Source of the DNA: Paulinella micropora
Lineage: Eukaryota; Cercozoa; Imbricatea; Euglyphida
Length of the DNA: 64,000 nt
NCBI GenBank assembly: GCA_009731375.1
Contig: BJOX01000092.1
Coordinates: 1,001,189-1,065,188 of the forward strand
Direction: 5' to 3'
This document shows, one piece after another, positions 55,901-64,000 of the stretch. How positions within the stretch are numbered: the stretch's first letter is position 1; each line of letters opens with the position of its first letter. Position numbers and translations under genes: made by a program. The notes under the pieces were generated by a model. That model made no database searches, was not told the origin of the DNA, and saw only the letters and a program-made list of their open reading frames with translations.

Positions 55901-56428
55901 ACTGCTTTAATGTCATTAAGAGCGAGCGATGGGCAATTATGGGTATTGTCTAATCCAATTCAATATTCAGACAGGAGAAAAAAAGAAGATATAAAGGAAT
56001 GCTTAGGCTTAGATTTTATTAATAAGTTAAATCCAGTTTGCTATCGTATGATTGATGACAACAAGAAATGTAGGACTGGCTTAACAGCACAGGCATTAGA
56101 AGAAATACTAACAGAAATGGATATGCTAGATTTTGGTGGTTTTATAAAAGAAACAATTATGGTTCCGTGTCCAAAGCAAAGAAAAGAATGCGAATCGAAA
56201 GGTGTGAGTGTTAATCCAGAAGATGTTAAATGTGTTGATAGTGGTGATGTCAGTTATGGTATAGGTTATTCAGAGTTTATTGCCCCGTTAATTAAAGCGG
56301 TTCAACAATTATCAGACAAAGTAATTAATTTAGAAAAACAAAATAATAATCTCATGAATATACTACAAGACCAAGCAAACCAACTAGCCAAAATCCGAGC
56401 AGTCGTATTTTCTACTAATGCCTCCTAG
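52984..56428 (+). pseudogene. Fibre protein with tail-fibre repeats and S74 intramolecular chaperone
   Basis: Start ATG 52,984 (MSQYKSLLCLNE), then a 10-N gap at which a related N-terminal segment (ESLLGLTELAVDS) recurs. Three repeats of type YYWTDNRFDTRLALKST follow, as in phage-like tail fibres, then NQTIAGIKTF-type repeats and many Gly/Ser/Asn/Thr beta-rich segments. The last 130 residues carry SDRRKKEDIKECLGLDFINK and TGLTAQALEEIL, a Peptidase_S74 endosialidase chaperone that trims itself after trimerisation. Frames shift near 54,706-54,735 (an A7 run) and near 55,625, with another gap at 55,249. The intact product would be about 1,140 residues. It is probably the host-attachment spike. 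Confidence 0.8.
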
Positions 56429-56761
56429 ATTACACCCCCCACCGCCAGTCATTGAAATAGACGGCGAACTAACACCAGAGTTGAAAAATAGAGTTTTAGA
56501 CATTTCATTGAAGAATGAGGAAAAAAAATAGAGCACGAATTGGAAGATAACTGGAATTGTTGTTGTATAAAAAACAGACCGACAGACAGCCGACTTATTA
56601 AATACTTATTTCAAATGGGTATTATTATTGCCATTATAACCCTTTGTATAGTGAGGCTATCTGAAAAGAACTTACCTTGTGAGGTTGCCAACACTTATGT
56701 TGGTATTTTAACATTGCTTATCGGCATTTGCCTTCCATCACCTTCTTCAAGTAAGAAGTGA
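56418..56761 (+). pseudogene. Small two-helix membrane protein, split by an A-run frameshift
   Basis: ATG 56,418 overlaps the fibre stop. The first frame (PRLHPPPPVIEIDGELTPEL) ends at TAG 56,530, right after an A8 run. In the next phase the sequence continues as EDNWNCCCIKN, a hydrophobic helix MGIIIAIITLCIV and a second helix TYVGILTLLIGICL. A single-base change in the A-run would explain the split. A membrane role is inferred from the helices only. Confidence 0.55.
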
Positions 56762-57019
56762 GCACTCATATAAGTGTATTTTATACCAATAAGCATCACT
56801 ACCCGAACACATTAAAGGAAGGGCTTCATCAAAACTAACACACCAATCACTCATAGGCTTATACACACATTTAAATTTTGTTTCTATTCCTTTCTGAATA
56901 CAATAAGCACAACTCTCATTTTTTTTCTCACTGACCCGTGAGTAAAAGTCGCAGGCAGTCCGACCTAACACAGACCACATAAACAAGAATATTAAAATCA
57001 TTTTTTTTATATTATACAA
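56747..57019 (-). CDS. Secreted Cys-rich protein, PSI-like
   Basis: 90 codons from ATG 57,019. MILIFLFMWSVLG looks like a signal peptide. The mature part has seven Cys with SCAYCIQKG, FKCVYKP, DWCVSF and LMCSGS, a spacing reminiscent of PSI (plexin-semaphorin-integrin) cystine-rich modules. It is convergent with, and overlaps by 15 bp, the end of the upstream plus gene. Its function in a PLV is unknown; a surface or secreted host-interaction role is possible. Confidence 0.6.
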   Translation of the reverse strand: MYNIKKMILIFLFMWSVLGRTACDFYSRVSEKKNESCAYCIQKGIETKFKCVYKPMSDWCVSFDEALPLMCSGSDAYWYKIHLYECSLLT

Positions 57020-57024
57020 AATAT

Positions 57025-57390
57025 ATGATGAGTGAGTTCAAATACCAAAAGATTATTTTTCTGAGCAATGATTTTGCTGGAGGAAGCAAAACATTTAATA
57101 AAAATATTCAAATGTCATTCACACCCACCAAAATGAATGTAAAATTTATCCACTATATGAACGACCAGACCGAAACCAAAACCAGAATTCTTTATATGGA
57201 CAGAATTGGAATTATTGGAACATTTGCGGACAGCACCACAGCAAACATTTCAAATCTCGGTTATAATTTGGGTGTTGTCGGATGGACTGACGGACAATAT
57301 ACATTTAAAGTCCTTGAAACTGACAGCGGAAATATTGACACAGGAAATTTAGCGGGCCGAATTGTTGTGTGTTTGGAATTTCTTGCTTAG
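57025..57390 (+). CDS. Small virion-type protein (unknown)
   Basis: 121 codons from ATG 57,025 (a second ATG follows). Beta-rich sequence with SFTPTKMNVKFIHYMND and NLGYNLGVVGWTDGQYTF. No domain is recognised. It lies directly before the packaging ATPase with an 11-nt gap, suggesting a late virion gene such as a cement or minor capsid component. Confidence 0.65.
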   Translation: MMSEFKYQKIIFLSNDFAGGSKTFNKNIQMSFTPTKMNVKFIHYMNDQTETKTRILYMDRIGIIGTFADSTTANISNLGYNLGVVGWTDGQYTFKVLETDSGNIDTGNLAGRIVVCLEFLA

Positions 57391-57400
57391 AATATACACG

Positions 57401-58216
57401 ATGCAAAAAATCAATAATGTCAAGGTGAAGCCCGTAAAACAAGAGGGTGATGGAAACAAAAAAGCAAAAGGTTATAAATTATTTAATGAGCCGTATGCCA
57501 ACATATTTCTACTCGCCCGTAAGAAGAGCGGGAAAACGACAGCACTCTTTGAAATACTGAAACGGACTACAGACAGAAAAACCCGTATTGTCATTATTGC
57601 TTCAACGATACACAAGGACTACATTTATAAAGCAATGGTAAAGCACTTTAAGAACAGAGGCAACCCGATGGCAATATATACCTTTCTTAAATCAGATGGT
57701 GTAAATGTTATTGATTATGAGTTAGACAAACTGAACAGACATGACGAGCAACACGAAGGAGAAGTAAAACAGGACAAAGAAGAAATAGAGAAGCCACAAT
57801 TTTTATACTTTGGAAAAGAAGAAAAAAAGAAACAGAGCGCCGCGGAGGCGAGACCAAGTAAGTATATTTCTCCAGAGGTTGTTTTTGTTTTGGATGATTT
57901 AGGGAGTGGATTAAGAGACAAGTCCGTAAGTGATTTGTTAAAAAAGAACAGACACTATAAATCAAAGGTGATTATGTCAAGCCAGTATTTGAACGACCTA
58001 CGGCCAGAAGCCATTAAGCAGTTAGATTATTTATTAATCTTTCCGGGCCAATCTCAGGACAAAATGGAACTCGTGTATAAACACTTAGACTTATCTTTTG
58101 ACTTTGATTACTTTCTTCAAAAGTATCACGAAGCAACAAAGGAGAGATTTAATTTTCTTTATGTCTCAAGTGTTGATGATGAGTTAAGAAAAAATTTTGC
58201 TTATCGCATGAAATAA
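57401..58216 (+). CDS. A32-like genome-packaging ATPase (FtsK/HerA family)
   Basis: 271 codons from ATG 57,401. Walker A ARKKSGKTTALFEIL (about residues 38-52) is followed by IVIIASTIHKDYIYKA. Walker B is EVVFVLDDLGSGL, then the sensor-like KVIMSSQYLNDLRPEAIKQLDYLLIFPG. Length and motif order fit the packaging ATPases of Polintons, PLVs and virophages, which pump DNA into capsids. A charged insert of about 45 residues (KQDKEEIEKP ...) lies between the walkers. The frame is intact. Confidence 0.88.
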   Translation: MQKINNVKVKPVKQEGDGNKKAKGYKLFNEPYANIFLLARKKSGKTTALFEILKRTTDRKTRIVIIASTIHKDYIYKAMVKHFKNRGNPMAIYTFLKSDGVNVIDYELDKLNRHDEQHEGEVKQDKEEIEKPQFLYFGKEEKKKQSAAEARPSKYISPEVVFVLDDLGSGLRDKSVSDLLKKNRHYKSKVIMSSQYLNDLRPEAIKQLDYLLIFPGQSQDKMELVYKHLDLSFDFDYFLQKYHEATKERFNFLYVSSVDDELRKNFAYRMK

Positions 58217-58274
58217 TTATTTTTGTAATTATTTTTTATTTTTGCTGAAAGATTTTTTAAAATCTTTCTATTAC

Positions 58275-58592
58275 ATGGTAGTGAAAACAACTCGTGTTGA
58301 AGTCATTCCAACAATCGGCAAACGAACTATTAACTCAAGCACCAACATGGCTGGAGGTAAAAAGAAAACTGGACGGAAGAAGGGCAAGGGGCAGGCTGGC
58401 GGTAAAATTAACTGGCAAAAAGTGGGCAAAACCGCAATGGCTGTTGATAAATTTCTTCGCAATAATAAGTTAATCTCTAGGACTGCGGGAGCATTAAGTA
58501 GTGTCGGGGTACCTTACGCTGGTAGTGTTGGCGCTGTAGCATCAAGACTGGGGTATGGTAAGCAGAGAGGACGAGGTGCCCTTAAATTCTAA
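58275..58592 (+). CDS. Small basic protein, likely DNA-associated virion protein
   Basis: 105 codons from ATG 58,275, chosen because upstream codons lie in a T-rich hairpin (GAAAGATTTT/AAAATCTTTC). A very basic centre (GGKKKTGRKKGKGQAGGK) is followed by an Ala/Gly/Val-rich end SVGAVASRLGYGKQRGRG. It resembles core or membrane-lytic peptides of adenovirus-like viruses only in composition, so the role is inferred. Confidence 0.6.
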   Translation: MVVKTTRVEVIPTIGKRTINSSTNMAGGKKKTGRKKGKGQAGGKINWQKVGKTAMAVDKFLRNNKLISRTAGALSSVGVPYAGSVGAVASRLGYGKQRGRGALKF

Positions 58593-58597
58593 AAGAT

Positions 58598-58735
58598 GAT
58601 ATTTTTGATATTTTGTTCTGACTTCGTCATCACAAAACATCGATGACCATTATTTTTTTCCTGAAATAAAAAAACGATGGTTTAGAATAAGTGAGAGTGC
58701 GATAGCACGAAACGCAATTCTAAACTATCTATAGA
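58598..58735 (+). promoter_or_regulatory. Structured upstream element, copy 2 (before protease gene)
   Basis: Homologous to 52,838-52,983 (see that entry for shared blocks). It keeps AAACATCG ... CGATGGTTT and TTTAGAAT ... ATTCTAAA, and the mini-hairpin GTGC-GATA-GCAC, but lacks the GATTCAAC/GTTGAATC hairpin. It ends at the ATG 58,736. Confidence 0.7.
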
Positions 58736-60846
58736 ATGGTCGCTAAGACTAAGAAGGTGAAAAAGGCGAAAGTCCGTCCACNNNNNNNNNNCGCTAAGAC
58801 TAAGAAGGAGAAAAAGGCGAAAGTCCGTCCACCGCGGGTTTATAGGAATAAGAGCGGGAAACCGTATATTATCCAGAAGGGTAAAAAATATTATCTTAAT
58901 TTCGGTAACAAGACAAATGATATGAGCACACTTCAAATTGTTAAACTTTTTATGAAATACTTAAGCAGACCAAAATCAAAGCGAGCACCTAAGCGAAAAG
59001 AAGACTTGCGAAAAGTCCAGAGTTTGTCGGAGATTGAGCAAAATACTAGAACCGCCATTAATGACCACTTAGACAAACTCAGAAAGGAGAAATACGAAAA
59101 GATTGATGAGATTGACCAAAAAGAGAAAAAGCACGAGTTCATGCTGAAGAAGAAAAGAAGAGGCAAGAAAGAAAAGACATAGCAGATGCTAAGGAAAGGC
59201 AGGATGAGTTAGCAAGGATACACCGCCATGAACTATCCGATATCAAGGAACGACAAGAACAAAAAGCCAGAGAACTAAGAAGGGAGCAAAAACTCACAGA
59301 TGATGTAAAATATGAAGAAGATAGAAAAAATAGGATACAGGCATTACCACCACCACCACAATATCAATATATTATGCCACCACAGCAGGGACAGCCACAA
59401 GCACCGCCATTAGGAGAACCACCACAAGCACCGCCATTACCTAATTTAGGAGATGAAGCACCATTGAAAACGAAAGAGCAATATGAGGAAGAAAAAAAGC
59501 AAAAGCAGAAAGATATTGAAACACTGAAATTAGCAGGATATACAGATAAGATCATAAAAAAGATGAGTCGTAAAGACTTACAAAAAGCCAGTCAAGATAT
59601 TCAGACGGCTATAGCCACAGCGACATCTTTAGAAGAATATAAAGAAAAACTTGAAAAGGAAGAAAAGAAAGCAGAAGAAAAGGGTAAGCATTTTGAACAT
59701 TTACAAATTAATCAATTTTTAATATCAGCATTTTCAAAAACTTATCACCCAAACATTACTATAAAAGAGTTAGCACAGGCTTTAAAAAAGAGACTAGATA
59801 GTGATGGACATAAAAAATTAAATTACAAAGACACTTCAAAGTGGATTATTGACATGATTAAAAGGTTTAATATTGATGTTGGAAATGAAAAGGAAAACGT
59901 AAAAAGAAAAGTAGCGGATTATGCTAGATATGAAGAGTATATGGGTATTAATGAGCAAAAAGGTAGTGGAGCGAAGACATTAGAAGAATTAATTGATAAG
60001 GTATTTTCAATAGCGAAAATAAAAAAATACTTAGCCCGCAAAGATTGGAAACACACAATGAACAAACATGATTTTGTAAATACTCTAACAAACAAAATGA
60101 CAATAGACACAAATGTAGATAAACAAGTTTCAAATGATTTGAATATTGACGAGGGAATGCCCCAACCGCTACCCCCGAGTGTAGCGGAGACAACCATACC
60201 CCCGAGTGTCGCGGAGACACCAGAGCCACAGCAACCAGAGTCAGAGGAGGGGATTTCACCCCCTACCATACCCCCGAGCGTCGCGGAGACGCCACAACCA
60301 CAGACAGAGGAGCCCCCGCCAGAGGAGCCACAGCAGGGTGAGGGGCGGGGACTAATGACTAATGAAATAGATGAAATAATGAAAAAATATGGATGGTATC
60401 TCGGAGCAATAGCCAGTGATGAAATCTACAAACTAAATCCAGAAAAAAGAAAGCGATACGGATTTATAATGAATACCGACCCGAGCACCAAAAAAGGCCA
60501 GCACTGGATGGCCGTTTACTGCTCTTTAGATGGCGATAGAAGTATAGAGATATACGACCCGCTAGCCCTGTATAGACCAACGGAAGACTTTCAACAACAA
60601 ATGAAACAACTAATTGATAAAAGCCACCCAAGCACATACCTGCTTATGAAGGTTAATCAAGTAAAACAACAATCAGACACATCGGATACCTGCGGATGGC
60701 ATAGTATGAGGTTTCTTTTAGAGCGAGCAAAAGGCAACCGCTTTAAGTTTGCTAGCGGATATACAGACTTAAAAGAGAAGGAAGCGGAGGAGTTGAAAGC
60801 ACAGAATGGGTATGGAGATGGTGAGGGATTTAATACATTTGTCTGA
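58736..60846 (+). pseudogene. Adenain-like (Ulp1 family) cysteine protease with long N-terminal region
   Basis: From ATG 58,736 the first frame is basic (KTKKVKKAKVRP, repeated across the gap at 58,782) and helical, ending TAG 59,182. From about 59,143 the frame used by the rest of the gene is open (KERQDELARIHRHELSDIKE, then PPPPQYQYIMPPQQG), so one frameshift splits a gene of about 700 residues. The C-terminal protease domain has QHWMAVY (His, codon 60,502), RSIEIYDPLA (Asp), QQSDTSDTCGWHSMRFLLER (Gln, and Cys at 60,691). These are the catalytic residues of adenovirus-type maturation proteases. Proline-rich PPSVAET repeats precede it. It would cleave capsid precursors during maturation. Confidence 0.8.
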
Positions 60847-60890
60847 ATTATGTATTAAAGAAAAAAGAATATAAAAGAATACAAAAGAAT

Positions 60891-61229
60891 ATGCCCGACT
60901 ACAAACAAGGAAAGATTTATTCAATCAGGTCTCACCAGACAGACGAAATTTATATTGGTTCAACAACTCAAACATTAGCACAGAGAATTGCTAAGCATAG
61001 AATAAATTACAAAAGTTGGAAGAATGGAAAGTCAAAATATACATCGTCTTTTGAAATTATTAAATATGGTGATGCCTACATTGAATTAGTTGAATTATTT
61101 CCGTGTGATAATAAAATGGAATTACTTAAACAAGAAGGTAATCATATTAGACAACTAGATTGTGTTAATAGACGTATTGCGGGAAGGGAAAAGGTAGAAT
61201 ACTACCAAGAAAATAAAAGTAAAATATTG
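60891..61229 (+). CDS. GIY-YIG endonuclease (3' part beyond gap)
   Basis: Starts ATG 60,891. GKIYSIRSHQTDEIYIGST carries the GIY- and YIG-like strands, QRIAKHR the conserved Arg helix, and LLKQEGNHIRQL the catalytic Glu and Asn. KVEYYQENKSKIL leads into the 10-N gap at 61,230. GIY-YIG nucleases are common accessory or homing-type genes in PLVs and giant viruses. Confidence 0.8.
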
Positions 61230-61299
61230 NNNNNNNNNNAAAAATTAAACTAAAATATTGGAAACAAATAATTACTATAAATAACAAAGAAGAACTGAG

Positions 61300-61536
61300 T
61301 TATGTGAAAAACATAAGAAATATTATTTAGAACATAAAAAAGAAAAAAGTGAGTATGACAAAAAATATAGATGTAAAAATAAATGTAAAGAAAGAGAGAG
61401 ACAACAAAGAAAATACATTTGTGAGTGTGGTGTTGAATTGACTATTTGTAAAAGAAATAGACATAATAAAACACAAAATCACATTAATAGTTTATATAAT
61501 TTTGAAGATATCCAAAAATTATTGCATAATATAGCA
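61300..61536 (+). CDS. Cys-rich C-terminal part of the GIY-YIG protein
   Basis: After the gap a Lys-rich helix (YYLEHKKEKSEYDKKYR) leads to a zinc-finger-like YICECGVELTICKRNRHNKT. No stop separates this from the ATG of the minor capsid gene at 61,537, which is in the same frame. The unit is probably the end of the GIY-YIG gene, with a lost stop or a small indel. Confidence 0.55.
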
Positions 61537-62244
61537 ATGGAATATAAAGGTGGTAGAAGCTCTGGAATTTACTACATAAATAGTAAAAATAGGATAACTG
61601 GCACAGACAGCGACTTTACACACGAAATAAACTTAAAATCACTAGATTCCCCCACACATTGTAAAATTCTTCATATTTATGTGCCGAAATCGTATTACTC
61701 AGTGGCTTCACCATATAATACTTTTACATTATCCGAAGACGGGTATGAGGCTTTAATTACAATACCTGAGGGCAACTACACAAGAATGAACAACTTAAAA
61801 AATAAGTTGTCTGAGATACTGACGGCAGAAAGTCCGAATGACTATATTTATGTTGTCTCAAGCAACAATACAAACACAGAAGCGGAGGATGGCAAATTAA
61901 CATTCAGTGTGTCAAATAATGGAGGTATTCAACCGCGGTTTATATTTGATGCTGATACCCGTATTCATGAGGTTATGGGTTTTGATAGAAATTCAACATA
62001 TTTCTTTGCTAATGATTTTATTAAATCGCCGAATGTAATTATTTTAACTGGTGAAAAAACTCTGTATCTTCAATCTGATTTGGTGAATGAAGGTGATAAT
62101 CATGTGCTACAAGAAATATATACAGCCAACGAAATTCCTTTTGGTTCTGTTATCTATGATGGAAGCGGGTCTGAGTATGGTAAAACATTGTCCGCTAATC
62201 AAACAACGTATTCAGGTTTTATNNNNNNNNNNATTTGGGAATAG
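61537..62244 (+). CDS. Minor capsid protein (penton-like)
   Basis: Start ATG 61,537 (MEYKGGRSSGIYYINSKNRI). GIYYINSKNRITGTDSDFTH is the opening typical of PLV/virophage minor capsid proteins. DSPTHCKILHIYVPKSYYSV and LTISEDGY-like, ITIPEGNYTRMNNLKNKLSE follow, consistent with a single jelly-roll penton. A 10-N gap (62,223) lies near the end, and the last codons to TAG 62,244 depend on its true length. It lies just upstream of the major capsid gene, the usual PLV order. It would form the five-fold vertices. Confidence 0.75.
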   Translation: MEYKGGRSSGIYYINSKNRITGTDSDFTHEINLKSLDSPTHCKILHIYVPKSYYSVASPYNTFTLSEDGYEALITIPEGNYTRMNNLKNKLSEILTAESPNDYIYVVSSNNTNTEAEDGKLTFSVSNNGGIQPRFIFDADTRIHEVMGFDRNSTYFFANDFIKSPNVIILTGEKTLYLQSDLVNEGDNHVLQEIYTANEIPFGSVIYDGSGSEYGKTLSANQTTYSGFXXXXIWE

Positions 62245-62410
62245 TTATGACATTGCTTGTTTATCGTGAAACTAATTACTTTAGTTTATTTAATTCATTT
62301 TTCAATTTGTTGAAATCCAAGTGATTGATATTTATTTTAATTATTTTTTTTTCTATAAATATATTTCGTGTATTAATCAACTTACACTACTTCAAAAACA
62401 AAACAAAAAA

Positions 62411-63108
62411 ATGCCTGTCGAATAGGGAGGAGAACTAGTCCATCAGACTAAGGAACTGCTCACTGGTAAGTATGAATTAACTAAATTTACCACCCGTGAA
62501 GGCTCGCAACCTGTCGCGCTACTACTGCTGGTGGTATGGAAAACACATTTGAAATTCCTACTCGTCCTTTGAATCTTGCGAGGAGTGTGTTGCGATTTAC
62601 GTACACTCCGTCTGGTGCTGGTGCTGGCGGTCGCTACAATCGTATCTATATGGATTGTCTGTCTATGATTAAAATTATTGAATTGCGAAGCCGAAGCGGG
62701 CAGTATCTGTGTAATCTTCAACATGTGGGTAATTACACTAAGATGATTTGGAAGCCTGAGATTAAATATGAAAAATTTATGGCTCTTGAAAATCATGGTG
62801 CTGGTGTGGCTAGCGGTGCTATGCTTCAAAAGTGTAATGCTGGAAAAGTTGAAATTGGAACCGTAGCGGAAAGAAAAACAATTACTGATGCGGTAGATGT
62901 TGCAGGTCTTAAGGTTGCAGTTCAAGGATATTACAAAGTGCCTCTTGTTAATGCCCGCCGTAATGATGATACCGCTCTCGCTGATAGCACTGCTGGAACC
63001 TATAGCCTTGTTAATGTTCCTTTCGAGGAGGCTAAGTATTTTGAAGGTGGGGGTGATAATACTGCCACCCCTGTTATTAATGTTAAGTTTCCTTTGGGTA
63101 TGCTGTTT
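62411..63108 (+). pseudogene. Major capsid protein, copy 1 (stop and frameshift)
   Basis: ATG 62,411 follows an A-rich leader. Codon 5 is TAG (62,423), and the frame shifts at about 62,514-62,522. From there the frame is open to the gap at 63,109, with TFEIPTRPLNLARSVLRFTY, LRSRSGQYLCNLQHVGNYTK and NHGAGVASGAMLQKCNAGK. These match the N-terminal half of PLV-type double jelly-roll capsid proteins as I know them. The copy is disrupted, by decay or by base errors, and its C-terminal half is missing at the gap. Confidence 0.75.
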
Positions 63109-63118
63109 NNNNNNNNNN

Positions 63119-64000
63119 GGAGGAAATGAAAGCACCTTTGAAATCCCTACTCGTCCTTTGAACCTTGCGAGGTCGGTGTTGCGATTTACTTACACCCCTA
63201 CCGCATCTGCTGGTTATAATCGTATGTTTATGGATTGCTTGCCTATGATACAAAGAATTGAACTGCGAAGCCGAAGCGGTCAATATTTGTGCAATCTTCA
63301 ACACGTGGGCAATTACACTAAGATGATTTGGAAGCCTGAAATTAAATATGAAAATTTATGGCACTTGAAAACCACGGGGCGGGTGTATCTAGCGGGGCTA
63401 TGCTTCAAAAGTGTAATGCTGGAAAAGTTGAGATAGGAAGTGTAGCGGAAAGAAAGGCAATTACTGATGCAGCCAATACTGCTGGAGTGGTTGCTGCAGT
63501 TCAAGGATACTACAAAGTGCCACTTGTTAATGCCCGCCGTCATAATGATACTGCTCTCGCCGATAGCACTGCTGGAAATTATATCCTTGTTAATGTTCCT
63601 TTTGAGGAGGCTAAGAGTTTTGAAGGAGGAACTAATGGGCACGCCGACCCTGTCATTAAAGTTAAACTTCCGTTGGGTATGATTTTTGGAACTATTTTTG
63701 AACTGGATAAGACTATCGGTTTTAATGAAATTTTGGATTTGCGAATTGTGTGGGAGGGAACTAACCGCTCTACTTTCTATGGAACTGATGCAAGCAGTAT
63801 TTCTACTGGTGCTGCACAGGTTGCTGTTGGTGCTACTATTTCAAACTTGAATCTGTTTCTTGCCGTAGAAACTGACCCGAATGTTGTCCTTGGTGTACAG
63901 CAGAAGATTGCGGGAGAAGGTTTCCCATTTAAGATTGAATACCCTATCTCTTGGAAGCAGAACCTCTCAACAACAAAGCCAAAATTTCGTAGTAAAAATG
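63119..64000 (+). pseudogene. Major capsid protein, divergent copy 2 (open at window end)
   Basis: Begins inside the gene after the gap (STFEIPTRPLNLARSVLRFT), with many substitutions against copy 1 (for example a shorter loop TPTASAGYNRMFMDCLPMIQ). One A is missing from an A-run near 63,351, which shifts the frame. The remainder is open to the window end and includes ELDKTIGFNEILDLRIVWEG and FLAVETDPNVVLGVQQKIAG. It represents a related but distinct capsid gene and supplies the C-terminal half lacking in copy 1. The 3' end is outside the window. Confidence 0.75.

Noticed and set aside
51271-62425. Alternative genetic code in the viral region (TAA/TAG read as Gln) to explain in-frame stops in integrase and capsid genes
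   Set aside because: The long fibre, protease and ATPase frames use CAA/CAG for Gln without internal TAA/TAG, end at ordinary stops, and the damaged genes also carry frameshifts.

Overview
The window is a gapped scaffold of eukaryotic nuclear DNA. It shows spliced genes with GT-AG introns, LTR retrotransposons, MITEs, a tRNA-derived SINE and very abundant microsatellites. A protist or alga is the most economical host, because a Crinkler-type NTPase-nuclease gene, MYND finger proteins and a Polinton-like virus (PLV) sit on one scaffold. The host cannot be named from this sequence alone. Many of the short 10-N gaps are flanked by the same sequence on both sides, so part of the apparent tandem duplication is probably unresolved contig overlap, alleles or paralogues.

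Region by region: 0-1.5 kb is (TATG)n repeat with a MITE-like fragment. A minus-strand host gene runs from 14.3 kb to about 1.7 kb and is split by a Ty1/copia element at 2.4-12.25 kb. That element has near-identical LTRs, gag-protease, integrase and RT-RNase H, and its body holds a foreign GC-rich block and a 609-N gap. From 14.8 to 17.8 kb there are inverted and tandem repeats, gene exons, a hAT-type MITE with an 8-bp target duplication, and long CT/CA/CTA repeats. From 17.8 to 20.2 kb there is an LTR fragment and a spliced Ser/Thr/Pro-rich gene. A large LTR pair (20.50-20.73 and 40.63-40.88 kb) encloses non-coding AT-rich DNA plus nested elements: a decayed copia RT-RNase H (24.8-27 kb) and several copies of a gag plus MYND-finger retroelement that lacks pol (28.9-38.3 kb). 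From 40.9 to 42.5 kb there is a palindromic MITE and an LTR end with an initiator-Met primer site. From 42.9 to 45.6 kb lies the Crinkler-type gene. From 46.2 to 50.3 kb there are three tandem SINE copies, a coiled-coil exon and microsatellites.

From about 50.35 kb to the window end the DNA becomes AT-rich and gene-dense, without introns. It reads as an integrated PLV: integrase, an accessory charged protein, a fibre with an intramolecular-chaperone end, two small membrane or secreted proteins, packaging ATPase, a basic protein, an adenain-like protease, a GIY-YIG nuclease, a penton-like minor capsid protein and two divergent major capsid protein copies. The change from host repeats to viral genes lies in a gap-free stretch (49,373-53,020), which argues for true integration. 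Several viral genes carry frameshifts or in-frame stops, many of them in A-runs, so this copy is either decaying or contains sequencing errors. A structured non-coding element occurs twice, each time directly upstream of a viral start codon.

The capsid, protease and ATPase genes form the expected virion-building set. The integrase explains insertion, and the fibre and secreted Cys-rich protein are candidate host-contact factors. The retroelements and MITEs account for most of the other 50 kb.
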